This document shows positions 32,427 through 39,589 of a stretch of 43,022 nt of DNA, piece after piece (the stretch's first letter is position 1; each line of letters opens with the position of its first letter). Made by a program: the position numbers and the translations under genes. The stretch spans positions 1 to 43,022 of the IMG/VR virus record IMGVR_UViG_3300025769_000239; one strand, written 5' to 3'. The stretch is from a virus. The notes under the pieces are model-generated. The model had not been told where the DNA came from. It saw only the letters and a program-made list of their open reading frames with translations, and made no database searches.

Positions 32427-32853
32427 CTCCAGTCCCCGCGCACTGGCGGCACGGGCGGTATTCGGCTCCATCCTCCTGTGTCCACCTCCGGAGCGTTTTC
32501 CCTGATCCGGCACACTCAGCGCATTTGTCGGTTTTCTTTTCCCATTCCGCCATCCATTGAGTGTGATCATCTGGTTTGATATAGAATTCTCGGTGAGTGG
32601 CCTTGTCCATCTTACTCCAGTTAGTTTCTCCTTTTCGTGGGCCTGTCTTCTTCGTGGGAGCCACCGCACCCGCCACCCTGTAGACTTGCGTTTCCATTGA
32701 GCCCAGCGGGAGGCATTGCCATTGATACATCTTCCAATCCTGCCCCATTCCAGATAGCTCTCGCGCGTGTTCTTCTAGCATGTTCATATTCGTATCTACC
32801 AAGCGAGTGGAGCCAACGGCAGTTTTCGTCTGTTGTTCAGTTTTTGTGCTCAT
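32389..32853 (-). CDS. DnaJ-type zinc-finger cassette protein
   Basis: In this 154-residue protein, two CxxCxGxG motifs (CAECAGSG near 111 and CRQCAGTG near 134) form a DnaJ-like zinc finger near the C-terminus. The head TAVGSTRLVD is encoded by site M and the tail STTEVTHSAK by site L. The middle has several Trp and Lys. The J domain is absent. Function unknown. Confidence 0.7.
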   Translation of the reverse strand: MSTKTEQQTKTAVGSTRLVDTNMNMLEEHARELSGMGQDWKMYQWQCLPLGSMETQVYRVAGAVAPTKKTGPRKGETNWSKMDKATHREFYIKPDDHTQWMAEWEKKTDKCAECAGSGKTLRRWTQEDGAEYRPCRQCAGTGVSTTEVTHSAKN

Positions 32854-32902
32854 AGATTGTCATCGGTTTCCGTGCTGTGGCTCAGCTTGGGTGGTAGGCA
32901 CC
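32793..32902 (-). repeat. attC-like site M
   Basis: Arms CTACCACCCAAGCTGAGCC and GGCTCCACTCGCTTGGTAG in gene direction; outer box GGTAGA at the gene side and TGCCTACC at the distal side. Confidence 0.8.
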
Positions 32903-33183
32903 ATAGCTATCAGTGCGTCCACTAGCTTGGATCGGTCTTTATATGCCTTCTGCTTCACGTCGGCCGAGTATCCACCTCGTTCCACATCGATGTAGTCGAT
33001 ATGACGGTTTATCGAGTCTATTGCTTTCCGTATTTCGACCGCTATTGGTGCCGAACATGTCAGTGGAGCCAACGGGAGCTGCTGGCTCTCCGTTGGGTCT
33101 GTTTCGCCAGCGATATTGAGGGGTTTATCGGCTATCGCTGCCGCCCTCTCCTCCTCCACTCTCTTTGCCATTTCTTCAGTCAT
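32860..33183 (-). CDS. Cassette protein, helical, hypothetical
   Basis: This 107-residue protein has an N-terminal charged helix (AKRVEEERAAAI), then a repeat-encoded LPLAPLTCS from site N in mid-protein. Helices with RHIDYIDVERGGY follow. Not recognised. Here the repeat-encoded stretch is about 35 residues from the start, so this gene has a longer own leader. Confidence 0.6.
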   Translation of the reverse strand: MTEEMAKRVEEERAAAIADKPLNIAGETDPTESQQLPLAPLTCSAPIAVEIRKAIDSINRHIDYIDVERGGYSADVKQKAYKDRSKLVDALIAMVPTTQAEPQHGNR

Positions 33184-33227
33184 TGGTTCGTGTCTTTCTC
33201 GTCCCGTGGCTCACTGCGGTGTTCTGC
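33049..33227 (-). repeat. attC-like site N, long
   Basis: The proximal arm GTTGGCTCCACTGACATG and distal arm CACCGCAGTGAGCCACGG (gene direction) are kept. The interval is about 180 bp, longer than in the other sites, and the outer boxes are diverged. Confidence 0.6.
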
Positions 33228-33520
33228 TAAAAATGAATGCGGAAGTATCGATCGTTCCACCCGTCAATCGGGCATGAACCTACGTCGATTTTCTCGACCT
33301 CATACGTCTGCATGGTTGCGGTGTATCCGCGAGCGAATCGAACGTGCGTAATCTCGTCGCGCTTATCGAAAATCAACTTTCGCCAGCGTGGAGTCATTGC
33401 GCGGTATTCGATCCGCTTGGAGCCGCGGACTGTCTCATAATACCAGTGATACGTCAGCACTAGGTGGAGCAGAACCATACGGCTCACATCAATTCCTTTA
33501 CTCGTTCCTCGTTCAGTCAT
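33227..33520 (-). CDS. ASCH/PUA-like domain protein
   Basis: This 97-residue protein has the pattern HLVLTYHWYYETVRGSKRIEYR, then WRKLIF...VRFARGYTA and a final GW...RIHF. It fits the small ASCH/PUA-like fold in which a beta barrel binds RNA or modified bases. Phage versions are short like this one. Its start and first residues come from degenerate site O. First cassette of array 2. Confidence 0.7.
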   Translation of the reverse strand: MTERGTSKGIDVSRMVLLHLVLTYHWYYETVRGSKRIEYRAMTPRWRKLIFDKRDEITHVRFARGYTATMQTYEVEKIDVGSCPIDGWNDRYFRIHF

Positions 33521-33548
33521 GTGTGGTGGTTCACTTTGGTGGTTCACC
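33453..33548 (-). repeat. attC-like site O, degenerate
   Basis: A GGTTCTGCTCCACC stretch aligns with GGTTGGCTCCACT of the good sites. The distal arm reads ACCACCAAAGTGAACC. It sits at the 5' edge of array 2, right after the helicase gene, mirroring degenerate site G in array 1. Confidence 0.5.
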
Positions 33549-34989
33549 CCTCGATGGATTGATCGGCGACGTATTGGCGGGCTTCTTTGATCTTGAATTC
33601 TTCGAAGTGCATGGAGGCTTTCCAAAAGGTGAAGGCGCAGTCGCCGGTGGGGCCGTTGCGTTGCTTGACGATGCGCGCGTTGATGCGGCGGCGGGTGTTG
33701 CTCCAGTCGTAGCTTTTCACGAGTTCCTGCTCTTCGTCACTGAGGCTTTTCTCGACGGGTTGATAGAGGATGGTGACGTTGTGCGCGTCCTGCTCGATCT
33801 GGCCGCTTTCCTTGAGGTCGCTGAGTTGCGGAGGGCGGGCGCGTTCGGCTTTCTCGATGTCGCGGTTGAGCTGGGCCAGGACGATGACAGGGACGTCCAG
33901 TTCTTTGCACATGGCGAGCAGTTCCTGACTGATGACGGCGACTTGTTGCTCGCGGTTCTGGTAATAGCGGCCGGCGGGCGGTTTTACGAGCTGGACGTAA
34001 TCGATGACGATGAGGCCGATGTTGTGGCGGCGTTTGTAGCGGCGGGCTTTGCTGCGCATTTCGAGGACGTCGATGCCGGATTTGCCGTCGACGAAGATGG
34101 GGGCGTCTTTGATCTCGACGGCGGCGGTGGTGACTTTGGGCATGTCCTGGTCTTCCATGTAGCCGGTGCGCAGGCGTTGAAAATCGACCCCGCCGCGCTG
34201 GCAGTACCAGCGGTGGCCGAGCTGGTTGGGGGTCATCTCCAGGCTGAAGAAGAGGACGGGCATCTGCTGGGTGACGCAGACGTGGCTCATGACATCCATG
34301 ACCCAAGATGTCTTGCCGGTGCCGGGGCGGCCGGCGACGACGATGTATTCGGAGCCGTAGAAGCCGGTGGTCATCTTGTCGTAGTAATCGAAGCCGGTCT
34401 TGAGGCCGGCTTTCAGGCCAACCATGCGTTCGTAGCCCTGCAGGTCTTCGAGGCATTGGTCCATCATCTGCCGGCCGGTGACGATGGAGCTTTCGCCCTG
34501 GGTGTCGCCGGCGGAGAGGATGAGGGATTCGACTTCGTTGATGATCTCGGAGGCTTTTTTCTCGGGGTCGAAGATGGCTTTCACGCCGGCGGTGAGGGAG
34601 GCGAGTTGGCGGCGGAGTTTCCAGAGTTCAAGGCATTCGCTGTAGTAGTATTCGAAGTTAAGCGGCGTGGCGCAGGCGTCCACCATTTCCATGAGACTGG
34701 CGATGCCACCGAGGTCGTCGTCGGTGACTTTGAGACGGGGGGCCAGGGTGGTAATATCGACAGGATCGCCACGGCGGGCCATCGGAGCGATATGGGAGTC
34801 CCATAGTTTCTGGTGGTTGAGTTCGTAAAAGAAATGTTCACGCTGAGAGAGGCGTTCGGAGAGGAGGGCGAGGTTTTCCTGCCCGCCGTTGTCGATCATG
34901 ACGGAGCCAAGGAGGGAGCGTTCGGCCTCGATGGAATGTGGCGGCAGGCGGTCCGAGGTGGGACTGGGTGTTTTGTTTGGGTTATCCAT
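33544..34989 (-). CDS. dnaB: Replicative DNA helicase (DnaB-like)
   Basis: This 481-residue protein has an N-terminal DnaB domain (IEAERSLLGSVMID at about 20-33), Walker A AGRPGTGKTS at 219-228, Walker B LIVIDYVQL and the downstream AQLNRDIEK and LSDLKESGQIEQDA motifs. Length is that of a full DnaB. It should unwind phage DNA with the host polymerase, as no phage polymerase is encoded here. It overlaps the distal end of site O. Confidence 0.95.
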   Translation of the reverse strand: MDNPNKTPSPTSDRLPPHSIEAERSLLGSVMIDNGGQENLALLSERLSQREHFFYELNHQKLWDSHIAPMARRGDPVDITTLAPRLKVTDDDLGGIASLMEMVDACATPLNFEYYYSECLELWKLRRQLASLTAGVKAIFDPEKKASEIINEVESLILSAGDTQGESSIVTGRQMMDQCLEDLQGYERMVGLKAGLKTGFDYYDKMTTGFYGSEYIVVAGRPGTGKTSWVMDVMSHVCVTQQMPVLFFSLEMTPNQLGHRWYCQRGGVDFQRLRTGYMEDQDMPKVTTAAVEIKDAPIFVDGKSGIDVLEMRSKARRYKRRHNIGLIVIDYVQLVKPPAGRYYQNREQQVAVISQELLAMCKELDVPVIVLAQLNRDIEKAERARPPQLSDLKESGQIEQDAHNVTILYQPVEKSLSDEEQELVKSYDWSNTRRRINARIVKQRNGPTGDCAFTFWKASMHFEEFKIKEARQYVADQSIEG

Positions 34990-35005
34990 TGATTTGCTCT
35001 TCTTT

Positions 35006-35197
35006 TTACTGATCTGAATTCGACGACTGGGCGGGAGGCGCGGCGAAACGCGGCCGACGATTTACACCGCCAAAGGTTTGCCCACCGAAGCGGTGAGATT
35101 TGAGACCGCGACGGCGTTCCCATTTGGCGTAGGCACGATTGAATTGGGCCTGATCGCCGGCGGACCAGGAGAAGGCGGGGAGGTTTTCTTCGTTCAT
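35006..35197 (-). CDS. Small basic hypothetical protein
   Basis: This 63-residue protein starts at MNEENLPAFSWS. The Gly/Arg-rich C-terminal half lacks clear structure. It is directly upstream of the helicase. Not recognised; a longer upstream frame looks spurious. Confidence 0.5.
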   Translation of the reverse strand: MNEENLPAFSWSAGDQAQFNRAYAKWERRRGLKSHRFGGQTFGGVNRRPRFAAPPAQSSNSDQ

Positions 35198-35352
35198 GTT
35201 GCTTGATTTTGTTTTAGGTGGCTGAGGGAAAGGGTGGCCGGGTTTGTGCATTGGGCACCGAGCGGATAATAATACTGCTCAACCATGGGGAGTCTCGGCC
35301 CCGTGTTTTTATGTTGATTGGGTCCGCTCACCCGGCCGTTAAAGTTCATAGG

Positions 35353-35535
35353 TCAGCAAATTTCTTTGAGGATCATCCCTTCGATGTCTTCCCATGTTTC
35401 AGGGAGGTCGGTCTGGTCCCACTCGAAGCGCACGTTTCCGCGTTCATCTCCGCTAATGAATGCCTCCCCAGTCCAGTCTCCAAACGCCCATCGAATAGAT
35501 TTCGCTCCTGTTTCTCTGATTTCAATTATCTCCAT
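35353..35535 (-). CDS. Small hypothetical protein overlapping the C5 methyltransferase
   Basis: This 60-residue acidic protein is rich in Trp, Ile, Glu and Asp (RFEWDQTDLPETWEDIEG). Its ATG lies 14 bp inside the methyltransferase gene. A longer frame through that gene exists but is a shadow. The protein-like composition supports it; no family was seen. Confidence 0.5.
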   Translation of the reverse strand: MEIIEIRETGAKSIRWAFGDWTGEAFISGDERGNVRFEWDQTDLPETWEDIEGMILKEIC

Positions 35536-36241
35536 TTGAAAGAATGTCCCACGCAAGTTTTGCCACCTCTGGAACTTGTCCGTTCCGAATGGCGTTAGTT
35601 CTGTCCAGCCCATAGGCCAACCCATCATCATTTCCTCTAGCCTCGGTAAACACATCGATCCAATCCTGGTCCCACGAAACCGATTTGAACTGCCTCCCCA
35701 TTCGTCGCATCTCCCCACTATGTGATTGGCTTCGCTTTTCACTCCGCTTGGAGTCGGCAACCACCCACAGTCGGGCTCGTTTGTGGGGAAGACCACAGGC
35801 ATCCCCGCCCAGCACTCCCCATTTAGCATGGAACCCCATTGAGGCCAGGTCTCCGAGAACGACGTTGAGCCCTCGCCTTGTGAGAGTGGCGGAGTTTTCC
35901 ACGAACACGTATCTCGGTCCCACTTCGCGAATGATTCGGGACATCTCTTTCCAGAGTCCGCTCTTTGGACCATTGATTCCTGCTCCTTTTCCGGCTGATG
36001 AAATATCGACACAAGGAAAGCCTCCCGATACCACGTCAACAAGGCCGCGCCATGGTCTACCGTCGAAGGTTCGGACATCATCCCAAACTGGAAAAGGCTC
36101 AAGGATTCGGTCGTTTTGTCGCGCCAGCAATACGTCTCGGGCATATCGCTCTCTTTCAACGGCGCAAACAGTTCGCCAGCCAAGGAGATGCCCTCCAAGT
36201 ATTCCGCCACCAGCGCCTGCGAATAGTGCCAACTCATTCAC
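35522..36241 (-). CDS. C5-cytosine DNA methyltransferase
   Basis: This 239-residue protein has motif I LFAGAGGG (6-13), the catalytic Pro-Cys in GGFPCVDIS (73-81), motif VI ENS (115-117) where ENV is usual, and motif VIII GLPHKRARLW near 148. It is short: the target-recognition region is only about 60 residues. It starts at a GTG overlapping the upstream stop (GTGA). No partner nuclease, so it is probably a protective orphan enzyme. Confidence 0.88.
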   Translation of the reverse strand: MNELALFAGAGGGILGGHLLGWRTVCAVERERYARDVLLARQNDRILEPFPVWDDVRTFDGRPWRGLVDVVSGGFPCVDISSAGKGAGINGPKSGLWKEMSRIIREVGPRYVFVENSATLTRRGLNVVLGDLASMGFHAKWGVLGGDACGLPHKRARLWVVADSKRSEKRSQSHSGEMRRMGRQFKSVSWDQDWIDVFTEARGNDDGLAYGLDRTNAIRNGQVPEVAKLAWDILSNGDN

Positions 36242-37077
36242 GCCTGCCCTTTCAGGCTGCGCAGGCGTTGCTCCAGGGCTTGGTATTCCTCGCGTTGATG
36301 CTCCAACGGGGTCATGCCGCCGAGGGGGTTGCCGGCGTGGTGGCGCAGCTCCCTCTCAATCTTCTCGATTTCTATGGCGGTCATGTTGGGGGAAAGTTCG
36401 GCCCGTTTTTGAGCGGACCCATTCCGAACTTCTCCACGGGCACGAGCGTCTCCGTTGACCCAGTCGGCTCGGAAGCGTCGAATGAAGTCGCCTTGCCAGT
36501 CGTGGGGAAAGGGCCGGCAGGGATCTGCGCGCCAGGCGAACCAGTTCAATGCCCATTGGTCGGGAATCTGCGCAGGTATGCCGCGTGCCATGTCACCGGG
36601 GTAGGTGCGCGCAAATTCGCTGACCTGATCTTCGGTGGGGACCTGGTCGTTACCATTCCCTTTTCTCTCCTTCCCTCCTTCTAGACAGATTTCGGGTTGA
36701 GTTGTGGTTGAAGTGTGGTCGGAATCTGGTTGGTCTGCGGTTGTCTGCGGGTTGTATAGGTCGTAGTTTACGATGGAAGTGAGGCCGAGTCGGCCGTCTT
36801 TGGTGCGGTTGATCATGCCTTCGCGTTGGAGCATGTTCAGGAAGTTGTTGACCTTGTGGCGGGTCCATTTCCAGCGGTCCATGAGTTTACGTTCGCTCCA
36901 TGCCAAGGTGCCTCGGGGGATGTCGACGAATCGTTCGTTGAGGAATTCGCGATTGGACTGGTCGTTGGCGAGCATGAGGAGGTCGGCCCAGGCTTTGCCG
37001 GGATCGAACTGGCCGCTGGTCCAAAGTTTGTGACCGGCCAAGGCTCTAGCGAGCATCACTGTGCCTTCCATCTTCAT
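36238..37077 (-). CDS. Replisome-organiser-like winged-helix protein
   Basis: This 279-residue protein's N-terminal 110 residues (MEGTVMLARALAGHKLW...AWADLLMLAN...KLMDRWKWTRHKVNNFLNMLQREGMI) match phage replication proteins with a winged-helix start. A Thr/Gln/Glu linker and a helical C-terminal part follow. It probably loads the helicase at the phage origin, working with SSB and DnaB encoded on either side. The start could be the second Met (37071). Confidence 0.75.
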   Translation of the reverse strand: MKMEGTVMLARALAGHKLWTSGQFDPGKAWADLLMLANDQSNREFLNERFVDIPRGTLAWSERKLMDRWKWTRHKVNNFLNMLQREGMINRTKDGRLGLTSIVNYDLYNPQTTADQPDSDHTSTTTQPEICLEGGKERKGNGNDQVPTEDQVSEFARTYPGDMARGIPAQIPDQWALNWFAWRADPCRPFPHDWQGDFIRRFRADWVNGDARARGEVRNGSAQKRAELSPNMTAIEIEKIERELRHHAGNPLGGMTPLEHQREEYQALEQRLRSLKGQA

Positions 37078-37267
37078 CGTCGATCCTCCGCAGGCAGGGG
37101 CCTTTGCGCATGTGGAATTTCCACCGTGTGCCCCGTGGATTGGTGAGGGTGATTCCGTGTTTTTCGTCGCGGCCCCATGTCCAGACGAGGTGGGCTGGCC
37201 ATGCTTGTGGCCCGTGCCCGGTCATCGCGTGCAGTTTCCAAAGTGAAATGTGAATCCATGGGTTCAA
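37046..37267 (-). CDS. Small hypothetical protein, alternative start
   Basis: This 73-residue Trp/His/Arg-rich protein uses a TTG start that overlaps the SSB stop (TTGA); the first ATG would give 59 residues. It overlaps the next gene by 32 bp. Tight coupling supports it. Not recognised. Confidence 0.5.
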   Translation of the reverse strand: MNPWIHISLWKLHAMTGHGPQAWPAHLVWTWGRDEKHGITLTNPRGTRWKFHMRKGPCLRRIDDEDGRHSDAR

Positions 37268-37674
37268 AACGGAACGGCGTCGTCGGAGTCAGGGCAGCCT
37301 ACGTCAGGACGGGCGGAGGGTGTCTCGGCGCTGGTGTCGAGGGTTTTTCGGGATCCGGTGAAGGAGAAGGATTTCACAATGATGCGCGTTTTTTCGCGTT
37401 TTTTTCCGGTGTCCTTGTCTTCCCATGTTTCGCGACTGAGGCGTCCGACGAGATGCAGAGAGGTGCCTTTGCGGGCGTATTGCAGGAGGGTGTCGGCTTG
37501 GCGGCCAAATACCTTGCAGCCGGCGAAGTAGACGTCTTCCTGTTTGTTGCGCTCGGCGTCATACCAGACTTCGTTCACAGCAAGGGTGAACTCAGCGGCA
37601 GTGGTGCGGGTGCCGAATGCTTTCGGATCCGCGACGACGTTGCCCATGAGAATGACTTGATTAAAACCGGGCAT
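37264..37674 (-). CDS. ssb: Single-stranded DNA-binding protein
   Basis: This 136-residue OB-fold protein starts MPGFNQVILMGNVVADP and has the core RTTAAEFTLAVNEVWYD...EDVYFAGCKVFGRQAD. It ends in an acidic tail DDAVPF, the tip that recruits replication and repair partners. Length is slightly below bacterial SSB. It overlaps its upstream neighbour by ATGA-type coupling. Confidence 0.95.
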   Translation of the reverse strand: MPGFNQVILMGNVVADPKAFGTRTTAAEFTLAVNEVWYDAERNKQEDVYFAGCKVFGRQADTLLQYARKGTSLHLVGRLSRETWEDKDTGKKREKTRIIVKSFSFTGSRKTLDTSAETPSARPDVGCPDSDDAVPF

Positions 37675-37880
37675 CAGAGGTTTGATTTGATGGTGGAGGT
37701 GGCGAGCCGCCAGGAGTCGAGCTTGCCACCGTGATCCAAAGCCCCGACCAGCTCGTGGTCATACGGGCGTAGTGGATCGAGGCCAGACCGAAAGATAAGG
37801 CCGTGCTTAATGCCCCATGCAACGAGCAGGGGCGCGATGGACTGCAGTCCTGAGTGGTGATTGACGGTTTTTGTATCCAT
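37674..37880 (-). CDS. Small hypothetical protein
   Basis: This 68-residue protein contains GLQSIAPLLVAWGIKHGLIFR and a C-terminal GKLDSWRLATSTIK. Stop and SSB start overlap by one base (TGATG type). A longer overlapping frame was rejected. Not recognised. Confidence 0.55.
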   Translation of the reverse strand: MDTKTVNHHSGLQSIAPLLVAWGIKHGLIFRSGLDPLRPYDHELVGALDHGGKLDSWRLATSTIKSNL

Positions 37881-37886
37881 TGATTT

Positions 37887-38432
37887 TTAGCGTTTGCGGG
37901 TTTGTCGAGGTTTTTGAGTCGTCCAAATATTGAGGGAGGGGTCGTGCTGCGCCTGGATGGATTGACCGGGCTTGAAGAGGTCAGCCCACCGAGGATCGAT
38001 ACGGACCCAGACGTCGCCTTTTTCATCGGAGCAATGGAGCATTCGGGCATTGCGGAGGTTGCCGGTGGTGGGAGTTCGAAGAACTTGCACGGAGCGCGCG
38101 TCCTGTGCTGCCGCTGGCGCGTTTTTTCGCATGAGAGCAAGTAGACTGTCCGACGGGAGGTCCAAGGCGGCACAGATGGATTCCATGCCGGTCTGGCTGT
38201 AGGCGACTTCCCGGCACTGGATGGCCCAGTGCTCGCCCGCTCGCAGGCCTTGCCGGGCTTTTTGAAGCAACCGGACGTGAACACCCGCTTTCGTGGCAAT
38301 CTGCCGCTCGGGGTATGGAAAGGAAGGGCGATCGGCCCGCGCCGGGGACTGGGGAGAGTCGGTTTTTCCGGCACGAATTACCGGCGTTCCGCTGCCGCCG
38401 ATGCCCAAAGGTTTGTTTGTAGATTCACTCAT
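37887..38432 (-). CDS. Hypothetical early protein
   Basis: In this 181-residue protein, the middle (GEHWAIQCREVAYSQTGMESICAAL) and the C-terminal block (RNARMLHC...VWVRIDPRWADLFKPGQSIQA) form a conserved-looking pattern seen in small phage early proteins. The ATG at 38432 overlaps the upstream stop region. Function unknown; replication-module context. Confidence 0.6.
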   Translation of the reverse strand: MSESTNKPLGIGGSGTPVIRAGKTDSPQSPARADRPSFPYPERQIATKAGVHVRLLQKARQGLRAGEHWAIQCREVAYSQTGMESICAALDLPSDSLLALMRKNAPAAAQDARSVQVLRTPTTGNLRNARMLHCSDEKGDVWVRIDPRWADLFKPGQSIQAQHDPSLNIWTTQKPRQTRKR

Positions 38433-39135
38433 CACAATCAGTAGAAACGTTTGTGTTCAAATTCTCTGAGGCCAACCCATCATCCACCCCACCCCCGGTC
38501 GAAACAGCAACCCCCCCCCCGCCCCTTTGCGCGATCTCCGGGGCCGGCTGGGAATCGTCGCCGTTGGTCCCTTTATCGGGCCCCAGGTCGCCGGAAATGC
38601 ACCCATCCGCGCACCCATCGTCCTGAGATCCTGCTATTTGCTCAGGAACCTGCCCGGAAACACTTGATTGCACATCAATTGCGGCCTTGGCGGCTCTCAT
38701 CTTGGCGAGCACATCATCCACCGAGATCGCCTGGCGATGCTCCACAATCTGGGTAGCCTCGCCCCGCGCCTCAGCCGCTTTTGTAGCCGCAATGCCGCCA
38801 GTCAAACCCAATTCCGCGAACTTGATCTTTGTGGGATCCTCCTGAAGCCGCTTGGTCAACTCCTCCGCGCACATCAATTGGACCAACTCCCACCGCCTCG
38901 CGGTCTTTTCCCGGAGCGTTACTACTTGATCCGGGCACTCCCGCTCAGCCTCCAGCACTGTATTTGGGGAGATCCCGAGCCACTCCGCCACCTGGCGCAC
39001 CGGCACCGCGAGCCCTCGGAGCCGCGCTGCCGCACGTTTGATCCGCTCATCCGTGTGCCGGCCATACCCCCTGCGGGTTACCTCCTCCATCACGGCCTCC
39101 GGAAGGTCCATCGGCAGCTCTAGCGCATCACTCAC
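38425..39135 (-). CDS. Helix-turn-helix early protein with poly-G tract
   Basis: In this 236-residue protein, residues about 30-60 (RLRGLAVPVRQVAEWLGISPNTVLEAER) form an HTH. A helical middle and an Asp/Gly-rich low-complexity tail follow. A run of 10 G (coding strand) lies in the tail. Slippage there would shift the last 35 codons. It could regulate early genes or act in DNA packaging; context favours regulation. Confidence 0.65.
   Translation of the reverse strand: MSDALELPMDLPEAVMEEVTRRGYGRHTDERIKRAAARLRGLAVPVRQVAEWLGISPNTVLEAERECPDQVVTLREKTARRWELVQLMCAEELTKRLQEDPTKIKFAELGLTGGIAATKAAEARGEATQIVEHRQAISVDDVLAKMRAAKAAIDVQSSVSGQVPEQIAGSQDDGCADGCISGDLGPDKGTNGDDSQPAPEIAQRGGGGVAVSTGGGVDDGLASENLNTNVSTDCDE
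38511..38520 (-). repeat. Homopolymer tract (10 G on the coding strand)
   Basis: Ten consecutive C on the plus strand lie inside the HTH gene. Tracts of this length slip during replication and also during sequencing. It coincides with the point where the plus strand changes from G-rich to C-rich. Confidence 0.85.
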
Positions 39136-39425
39136 GCCGCCACCCCCGATTTCCGCCGCAGCTCACCCACGGACCGTGCCCGCGTCTCCTCCGAAAACGT
39201 AAAAATTGCCGGCTCATCCTGGTTGATCTCCTCCGACCGGACTGCTCGACTGACCAAAAATGCCGTCACTGACGACTCTGGAATCCTCAACTTGGGTTTG
39301 CGCCGCGTCCCCAAATCCACCACCCCAGCAAAAACACCGTCAGCCACCCAGCCCTGGACCGTAGACAGCCCGAGCCCCAATCGTAGCGCCACCTCCCGCG
39401 TCGAAAAATAGCTCTCGACCGCCAT
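39132..39425 (-). CDS. Excisionase/MerR-like helix-turn-helix protein
   Basis: The start was set at MAVESYFSTREVALRLG, preceded by a GGAGG about 12 bp upstream, one of the few good Shine-Dalgarno sites here. The 97-residue protein has HTH-17-type motifs (STREVALRLGLGLSTVQGWV). It may act as a regulator or excisionase. A longer frame upstream overlaps another gene and is spurious. Confidence 0.7.
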   Translation of the reverse strand: MAVESYFSTREVALRLGLGLSTVQGWVADGVFAGVVDLGTRRKPKLRIPESSVTAFLVSRAVRSEEINQDEPAIFTFSEETRARSVGELRRKSGVAA

Positions 39426-39427
39426 GT

Positions 39428-39589
39428 CTATTGACCGTCCTCCCAAAATATCCGCCGAAAAATACGCCCATGCCGCCGCCTCATGTCCCGGTTGCGCCGC
39501 TGGGCCGGCCATGAGCAAAACACACAAAAAGCCGCCATGGAGCCGCAGAAAACGCAGATTGCACCCACCGTGAAAACATCCGCGATCAT
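39428..39589 (-). CDS. Small membrane protein
   Basis: This 53-residue protein has an N-terminal hydrophobic segment rich in Cys (VGAICVFCGSMAAFCVFC) followed by a strongly basic tail (RRNRDMRRRHGR). It starts by ATGA overlap with the upstream gene and ends 2 bp before the HTH gene start, filling the gap exactly. That fit supports it being real. Confidence 0.6.
   Translation of the reverse strand: MIADVFTVGAICVFCGSMAAFCVFCSWPAQRRNRDMRRRHGRIFRRIFWEDGQ

Noticed and set aside
22395-33548. CRISPR array
   Set aside because: The repeats are about 100 bp, imperfect, internally palindromic and separated by whole genes of varying length, not by uniform short spacers.
22395-33548. Conserved N-terminal signal peptide shared by cassette proteins
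   Set aside because: The shared residues (STGLV type) are polar, and the same DNA is read in other frames in other genes, so the peptide is a by-product of the repeat.
33388-34806. 472-codon plus-strand reading frame opposite the helicase
   Set aside because: It is Gly/Ala/Val-rich and is the antisense shadow of the well-recognised DnaB gene. Similar long plus-strand frames at 3573-5024, 10937-13396 and 25195-27114 are shadows too.
37661-38374. 237-codon minus-strand frame over the early genes
   Set aside because: It overlaps SSB-adjacent genes in another frame, is Pro/Ser/Arg-rich and has no family features, while the two shorter frames are coupled by overlaps.
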